A stretch of DNA of 64,000 bases from Lojkania enalia (lineage: Eukaryota > Ascomycota > Dothideomycetes > Pleosporales), in assembly GCA_010094045.1 (NCBI GenBank), contig ML986596.1, positions 215,276-279,275 on the forward strand, in the 5' to 3' direction. The translations under genes were made by a program, and so were the position numbers. Of this stretch, positions 58,523-64,000 are shown one piece after another (positions within the stretch are counted from its first letter, which is position 1; every line of letters begins with the position of its first letter). Under the pieces are notes generated by a model. That model did not search any database. It was not told the origin of the DNA and was given only the letters and a program-made list of their open reading frames with translations.

Positions 58523-61483
58523 ATGGCATCTTGGGAGACGCCTCCAGGAGATCTTCCTATCATGAACCGCTCGCTCTCCGACTCAGAGGCCGACGCGCAA
58601 CTCGCGGCAAACGACGACATACCAGAGGAGCCGGACATGATCCTTTCAGACGACCCCTCAAGCGGCCAGGTATTTGCGCCTCCTCCCCGGATAGCTGCGC
58701 GCTTCTATCGTCCCTCGAACAATCGCCGAAAGTCCTCTGCAGCCTCGTCGCGTCGCAACTCTCTCTCGTCACAACACTCGCACCAGTCAAACCGCTCCTA
58801 CCGCAGCAGCTGCCAGAGCCACCATGTTGCCCAGCACCTGCGCCGCGCATCCATACTCGAGACACGCAAAGCCAGGTTAGCAGATAGGGCTGCTCATGCG
58901 GAGCAAGTCCGTTTGCGAGCAGCTCGAGCAAAAGCGACACCGCGCAACTCAAACAGTGAAGAAAGGGCGTTGGCCGCCCAGCAAGCCCGTGAAAGACATC
59001 TCGCACAAGTGGCAGCCGCCTGTGCTGAAGAAGTCAGGCGCGCGAAGAAAGTGGCAGAAGACATGAAAGAAAGAAAGGCCGCCGAAGAGCGCAGATACCG
59101 GCTTGAAATGGAAGAGAAGCTTGCCGAGGCAGAGAAGAGGCGACTAGAGTATAAGCGCAACGCTCGCAGACCGAGGACTGCCAGTTCACCCGTCAATGAC
59201 ACGAAGAAAGCCCCAGCACGCCCTGCCCTATCCTTCGAGGCGGCAGCCAAGAGGATACAAGAAGCGTGGAGGACTAGGTCTAGGAAACATATCATTGACG
59301 CGTGGTCGGAACTAGGGCTATCCATCGATAAGGTCCATGATACCAGCTTTGAGGATATTACGACATCACTGGGAGATGAGAATGTTCTGGTCACAGCGGA
59401 GAAAGTAATGTCCTTATTCGGACTTTTACCAGAGGGTGATGCGACACCCGGCGGCACAGCTATTAGAACTTTCCTCTCCGCATATCTTATTCTGGGCCAT
59501 CCCGCACAAGTCTTGAGTCGGGATGGTGATCAAGAGCAGGATTTGATCACTAAGGCCAAGGACCTGGTTCTCTCCTTTGAATCCGCTTTATCTAAGCTTT
59601 CAGCTCACACTCGCTACCTTCCCTCTCCTACACAACTGGAGACGGTCCTATTAGCCCACGGCGCATTCGTTGCAGCTTTCAATGACTGGAAAGCGCGAGA
59701 TTCCTCTGCCCTTATTGAGACCATGGTTGCTTCTTTTGTTAGTCTCGATACGATCTGGCAAAGCGTCAAAGACGCAACTATCGACGAAGTTGCGAATGAG
59801 TATAAAGAGGGCATTCGAAATAATCAGATCATCCTTCTGAGCAAGATCAAGAAATTGGCTGGACAGGATAGGGCTTTGGTCTTGATTAGGAAGGCCATCC
59901 GAGAAAGTCGCAGGGCGAGACCCAAGAAGCAGGCTCCAGAGACAGTGCGTCCCCGTGTAGCCCTAGATCCGCCAGCTTCCGGGTCTCCAATCTCTGAAGA
60001 AAATGCGGCTATGCAAACCGCAGCTGCGTCCCAGCTTGAGGCTTCCGACAGCACGCCGTCTGCAGACACTCACCAGGCAAACTCGTTGTCAAAGGTTTTT
60101 AGTGTGGTTCCCAGCAATCGGGTTTTGGTGCACGAACTCTCCATCGACAAAGAGTATATGATTGATGCCTCACCAGCTGCCGACCTACGCGATGCTCTAA
60201 ATAGGGAGCTGTGTAATGCAATGCGCATAGGATTCGAAAACGGAGAAGGTGCAATGTGGACTGTCGCAATGGCTGAGAACATTCGAGCGAAGCTTCTTCG
60301 ATTATTGAAGCCCGGGAACTCTATGCACACGATCATTTCCGACACGTTGGATCCCGATCTCATCAACAGGCAATGCCAACAAGGAATATTCTCATACGGG
60401 CAGTTCTTCTCCTTCATTGCCAATATCTTGCCGAAGCTATGTGCCCCTGTGCGTGATTCGCAAGTTAAAGTTCTAGCGGACGAGCTTCAAGAGGAGGGTA
60501 CACTTCCTGAGATGGTCGAAAAGCTTTTCAAGCTTTTGCATGTAATCGACTTCCTCTCCCTAGATTATTCGAACTTCCTCTTGATGAATGCAGCCCCAAC
60601 CCTCATTAAAGAAGCTGCTGGGTATGAACAGCGTATGTTCGCTCAGGATTTGGAGGCCGGCACAATCACCTTGAAACGGACCCGACGCTGGTGGCGTAGT
60701 GCCGCCATAAATATGCACACAGAAGCTGACCGTCGTGATCCTTGGAACGAGCCGAATCCGGTGAACCGCCCCACGCCTCAAAAGATCTATGCTCGCGGCC
60801 TTGTCGATCTTGCTATAGCTACGCCTCCTCTGAAAGACTCTGAGCTTCCCGAAACTCTGGAGTTGGATCGTATTCGAATATCCCGCATGCGCTCCGATGC
60901 TCTTCGTATCACAACCATTGGCGGTATCTTGCTTACTGCTAAGAACCTTCTGAAGCGCGACGTGCGTTCCCAATGGAAGCATGAGGCAAACCGTATGTGG
61001 GAGACTCTTAAGGATGGCTATTTGAAGGACCCGGCTACGCCCTCTAAGATCCTCTCGCTTCTCGAATCTTCTCATGCCATGCCACCTTCAACTCGTGCCC
61101 AGCTGTCGTCTACCATATCTCGCTTACTTACGCAAGCTGAGTCTGGCAAGCTTTCTGATCCTGTTATGAAGGTTCTATTCCAGCGATTGAAGGCTCATAT
61201 CTTCAACCGTGTCTCTGCAAGCAGTTCCGGTGAACGAGTTAGGGCTGCAAGCACAGCTACCGAAAGCCTAGCGACAACTGGCCTACCCGAATTTGTCAAT
61301 CAGGTTGGAGACATGGTTGACCAGCTTGGAAAAGTGAGCGAAGTTGACAGAAGGGCGCACGGCAAGTGGTATGAAGAGATTGCCGAGGAAGTTGATAGGC
61401 TGGCGCAGGACGGCGAGGTATTAACAAGGTCGTCCACCGCAGAATCTTTAGCCGCAGGAACTGAGAGTTCGTCTTCAGAGTGA
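58523..61483 (+). CDS. SOK1: Tcp11-domain protein of the Sok1 type
   Basis: Sok1 suppresses loss of the cAMP-dependent kinase in yeast; related proteins affect cAMP signalling. Single exon, 986 aa. The first ~120 residues are disordered and Arg/Ser/His-rich. From about 110 to 245 runs a long charged coiled-coil (LAAQQARERHLAQVAAACAE, KRRLEYKR). RIQEAWRTRSRKHI (about 250) resembles an IQ-like basic helix. The Tcp11 domain covers the C-terminal half, e.g. LRDALNRELCNAMRIGFENG and VIDFLSLDYSNFLLMNAAPT. I used ATG 58523 (CCATGG context); the frame extends 38 codons further upstream without an ATG. The gene has no introns. Confidence 0.88.
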   Translation: MASWETPPGDLPIMNRSLSDSEADAQLAANDDIPEEPDMILSDDPSSGQVFAPPPRIAARFYRPSNNRRKSSAASSRRNSLSSQHSHQSNRSYRSSCQSHHVAQHLRRASILETRKARLADRAAHAEQVRLRAARAKATPRNSNSEERALAAQQARERHLAQVAAACAEEVRRAKKVAEDMKERKAAEERRYRLEMEEKLAEAEKRRLEYKRNARRPRTASSPVNDTKKAPARPALSFEAAAKRIQEAWRTRSRKHIIDAWSELGLSIDKVHDTSFEDITTSLGDENVLVTAEKVMSLFGLLPEGDATPGGTAIRTFLSAYLILGHPAQVLSRDGDQEQDLITKAKDLVLSFESALSKLSAHTRYLPSPTQLETVLLAHGAFVAAFNDWKARDSSALIETMVASFVSLDTIWQSVKDATIDEVANEYKEGIRNNQIILLSKIKKLAGQDRALVLIRKAIRESRRARPKKQAPETVRPRVALDPPASGSPISEENAAMQTAAASQLEASDSTPSADTHQANSLSKVFSVVPSNRVLVHELSIDKEYMIDASPAADLRDALNRELCNAMRIGFENGEGAMWTVAMAENIRAKLLRLLKPGNSMHTIISDTLDPDLINRQCQQGIFSYGQFFSFIANILPKLCAPVRDSQVKVLADELQEEGTLPEMVEKLFKLLHVIDFLSLDYSNFLLMNAAPTLIKEAAGYEQRMFAQDLEAGTITLKRTRRWWRSAAINMHTEADRRDPWNEPNPVNRPTPQKIYARGLVDLAIATPPLKDSELPETLELDRIRISRMRSDALRITTIGGILLTAKNLLKRDVRSQWKHEANRMWETLKDGYLKDPATPSKILSLLESSHAMPPSTRAQLSSTISRLLTQAESGKLSDPVMKVLFQRLKAHIFNRVSASSSGERVRAASTATESLATTGLPEFVNQVGDMVDQLGKVSEVDRRAHGKWYEEIAEEVDRLAQDGEVLTRSSTAESLAAGTESSSSE

Positions 61484-62510
61484 GGCTTGGGTCTCTTTTG
61501 GTACTTTGAATAATGCGCTTTATCTTTTTTCATTTTGCTTTCCCGACCTGCTCTTTGGCGTTTTTCTACATGGCGTGTTTCGTTCATAGCACGATTGGGC
61601 TATCAGTTCATCTAAGGCGTTGGTGGCTCATAGTGCATCGGCATTGATATGTTTTCTCTCATGAATTACTGTACTGTAACGAGATCATTTGGTTGGCTTA
61701 TCGCAATGGTAATTGGGATCATCTGGCCAATTTGACATCTAGCTGGGATATATAAGATATGGTTCGAGGCTTCACTAGTACCCATATTAAGGAAGACTTA
61801 GGGTTTAACAATGTAATGAATGGCATCATGCGCTATCCTGCCTTCTTGTTTGTCGCCCATGCTTGTTCCCGTCGCCCCTACTACACAACATTTTGCGCCA
61901 TTCTTTCCATCCTAGTTAGATGCATTCGTAATGGTTCAATCAAATATGAGTTTTTCTTCGTTGTCTTTCGCTACTGGTTCCTCGATTTGGTTCCGGTCAG
62001 TTGATTGTGCAGACAGGGAGCTGAAATTCTCCTCCAGCCCATTCGTACACCTGACTAACAGACTGCGAGGCTTAGGCTGAAAGGGACGCAACAGTCATAG
62101 CGCCACGCTATGAGATAGTGCATCATGCAAGGTGATTGGCTCGAATCCAACGCAGCCTCATTCACAAGACAACCAGGTACGACGCGAGGGATGCCCCGCC
62201 CTTTGATAGCAAATAACATTCAAGTTCAAGGGTGCAGCCTTTAGCTTAATTGCAGAGCCTCCATCGAGGTGCCAGCAGCTATTTGATCATTACTCTCCGG
62301 TTGTGTTCGGCCTGAGTTAGACATGTCCCTCTCATTATCTCCTTATTTGACACTCGCTATCGTCCTTCTATTTTCTCTACAAAAACTATTCACATGCTTT
62401 TCCAATATTGTGAGTAAAATCATTTGATAAATAGAATAATAATTCTGAACATATATAGGCTACCTGAAAAATTCCCTGTTGACATACCTCGAAGTCGGTA
62501 GTGTCGCACA
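61484..62510. other. Intergenic, about 1 kb
   Basis: Between SOK1 and the HET gene. A plus-strand 81-codon frame at 61759-62004 has no domain. A tRNA-like fold near 62068-62162 was considered and rejected. AT-rich near 62400. Confidence 0.4.
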
Positions 62511-64000
62511 ATGATGCATGTCACTGAAGAGAAGGCCAGATCTGTCCTTGACGACCGCCCAGATCTCTGGACGAGGCTCATCCGGATATTCGCTTACTTG
62601 AATTTTCTGGGGATCTATCGCCGGCTCCGACGGAAGCCTTTGTACTATGAGCTTCCACGGCCTGATTCCATACGTCTCGTTCAACTTCATGCTGGGAAGC
62701 CGGGTGAGGAGATCAAGTGCAGTCTAGAGACCCGCTCTTTAGACAAGAATATCCCGTCATATGAAGCCCTGTCTTATGTGTGGGGTAGCAAAGATTCGAC
62801 CAAAAGGATTACCTGCATTGGACATGGGCAGACGCGGATCACACAGAATCTGTGCAATGCTCTCGAGCGGGTCCGTGACTGCAAACGGTCCAAGAGAATA
62901 TGGTGCGACCAAATATGTGTTTGGCAGGACAATGATGCCGACAAGAGCCATCAGGTGCGGCAGATGTCCAAGATCTACAGTAAAGCAAGTCGAGTCCTCG
63001 TGTGGCTTGGCCAGGATGACTCTCACAATGCTGATAAAGCTTTTGCTGTTCTCCATGCATTAGTTAACGAGCACGAAGGCGCCGATTCGGCTACCCTGGG
63101 CCAAACGAACATGGCATTCAGCACTCTCGGTATCACGTCGATGCCACCAGTCAAATCCGAGCTCTGGGAAAATGTCATGGCATTCTTCACAAATACATGG
63201 TTTCTTCGGATGTGGGTAATACAAGAAATAGCTCTCGCCAGACGTGCAACAGTGATCTGGGGAGCCTCTGAGCTTGATTGGGAAGTTATTGCAAGCGCTG
63301 TTGACGCCATTCGCTCGTTGCCCTATCTACACACCATGTTCGAGTCTCGTCAATTCCAGAACGCTTACTTCATGCGCCATCTCCGCAGTCTACTGAATTC
63401 TGATCTTAAGTATACCCATCCGTTCCTACATTTACTTGACTGGTCTCGATCATTTGACGTCACTTGTGCAGAGGATAAGGTCTACGGACTACTAGGCCTC
63501 CCAACGAGAGACACGATTCCGAGATGCAACAAAGGCACCGTATTCCTGGAGCCGCAGTACGACCAGCCTGCCGCACATGTCTACACCGAAGTGGCCCGGA
63601 AGATAATGACGCTCGACGAAAGGATCGACGTGCTGTCCTTCACGGTCCACAAAGACGACAAACCCGAAATGGATCTCCCATCCTGGGTCCCAAACTGGAA
63701 CAGCAAAACCATCATCTACCCATTCTCCGGCTTCGGCGCCAGAAACGAGCACCGCGCTGGCTTGTCGAGGAAATTGCAGATTCTGCCTACGGAAGAGACT
63801 AAGTTTCTGTCGCTGAAAGGTGTTGCGGTGGATCGGGTTGCTGAGGCGCTTCCTCCCGCACCATTTACAACTATTCTTGATGCGGGAGATGTGTTTAAGA
63901 AGATTATTGGGTGGTATATTGAGCACGGTGGCAGTGCGGCCCTACTTGCAACGACGATGACAGGAGGTCGCGATACCAATGGCTCGCTCGCGAAAGATGC
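62511..64000 (+). CDS. HET-domain (heterokaryon incompatibility) protein, cut by the window edge
   Basis: HET proteins trigger cell death on fusion of unlike hyphae. One open frame from ATG 62511 to the window end (496 complete codons), so the 3' end is missing. HET motifs are clear: YEALSYVWGS, RIWCDQICVWQDN, HQVRQMSKIYSKASRVLVWLG, WVIQEIALARR, and EDKVYGLLGLP. A Trp/Arg-rich helix precedes the domain (IYRRLRRKPLYYELP). No STAND, ankyrin or other domain is visible before the edge. Two consecutive Met codons begin the frame; the first is used. Introns are not needed in the visible part. Confidence 0.9.
   Translation, partial: MMHVTEEKARSVLDDRPDLWTRLIRIFAYLNFLGIYRRLRRKPLYYELPRPDSIRLVQLHAGKPGEEIKCSLETRSLDKNIPSYEALSYVWGSKDSTKRITCIGHGQTRITQNLCNALERVRDCKRSKRIWCDQICVWQDNDADKSHQVRQMSKIYSKASRVLVWLGQDDSHNADKAFAVLHALVNEHEGADSATLGQTNMAFSTLGITSMPPVKSELWENVMAFFTNTWFLRMWVIQEIALARRATVIWGASELDWEVIASAVDAIRSLPYLHTMFESRQFQNAYFMRHLRSLLNSDLKYTHPFLHLLDWSRSFDVTCAEDKVYGLLGLPTRDTIPRCNKGTVFLEPQYDQPAAHVYTEVARKIMTLDERIDVLSFTVHKDDKPEMDLPSWVPNWNSKTIIYPFSGFGARNEHRAGLSRKLQILPTEETKFLSLKGVAVDRVAEALPPAPFTTILDAGDVFKKIIGWYIEHGGSAALLATTMTGGRDTNGSLAKD

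Noticed and set aside
62068..62162. tRNA-like fold: GAGGCT/AGCCTC ends and a CTCGAAT T-loop-like word
   Set aside because: No D-arm with GG, no clear anticodon arm, and a mismatch in the T stem. The hairpin ATAGCG-CCA-CGCTAT does not fit tRNA geometry.
1..64000. CRISPR array, insertion sequence, bacterial operon or rRNA genes
   Set aside because: None is present. The spliced gene structure shows a eukaryotic nuclear genome. No direct-repeat spacer pattern or rRNA motif was seen.

Overview
The window looks like nuclear DNA of a filamentous ascomycete (Pezizomycotina). Genes are split by short GT-AG introns, mostly 43-80 nt. The proteins include fungal types: a HET-domain protein, a NACHT STAND (NLR-like) protein, an HVA1/TUDOR small protein, an RlpA-like secreted protein, an Ima1 nuclear-envelope protein and a Kgd4/Ymr31 protein. 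The class within Pezizomycotina cannot be fixed by eye.

Layout. Positions 1 to about 6.5 kb are gene-poor and largely AT-rich. They hold a three-copy tandem repeat of about 110 bp, palindromes and a decayed BTB/POZ gene. A divergent, possibly broken Ca2+/H+ exchanger follows (6.65-7.97 kb). From 8.3 to 30.6 kb lies dense housekeeping sequence: GRX5, a coiled-coil protein, cytochrome c peroxidase, an F-box protein, an allantoate/nicotinate-type MFS transporter, an unknown coiled-coil protein, RPS23, IMA1, a uL24m ribosomal protein, ALG14, eIF2B-beta and the NEM1 phosphatase. From 31.3 to 38.9 kb lies a more accessory block: an NLR-like NACHT protein, an SDR fused to a polysaccharide deacetylase, and a small orphan gene. 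From 40.9 to 50.0 kb come a secreted DPBB protein, an HVA1 protein, KGD4, MED18 and PNKP. Two long gene-free stretches (50.0-53.4 and 55.0-58.5 kb) flank a Ser/Pro-rich protein. A Sok1/Tcp11 protein follows, and a HET-domain gene runs off the right edge.

The housekeeping genes are not an operon. They share divergent promoters (IMA1/uL24m, eIF2B-beta/NEM1, KGD4/MED18). Several serve mitochondria (GRX5, CCP1, uL24m, KGD4) or the nuclear envelope (IMA1, NEM1). The most unusual items are the SDR-deacetylase fusion (35753-37827), the Ca2+/H+ exchanger with an altered first alpha-motif (6654-7969), and the two self/non-self-type genes, NACHT and HET. All exon structures were derived by hand from splice signals and reading frame. 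The spliced lengths of the fully modelled genes are multiples of three; the exchanger and the BTB relic are the exceptions.
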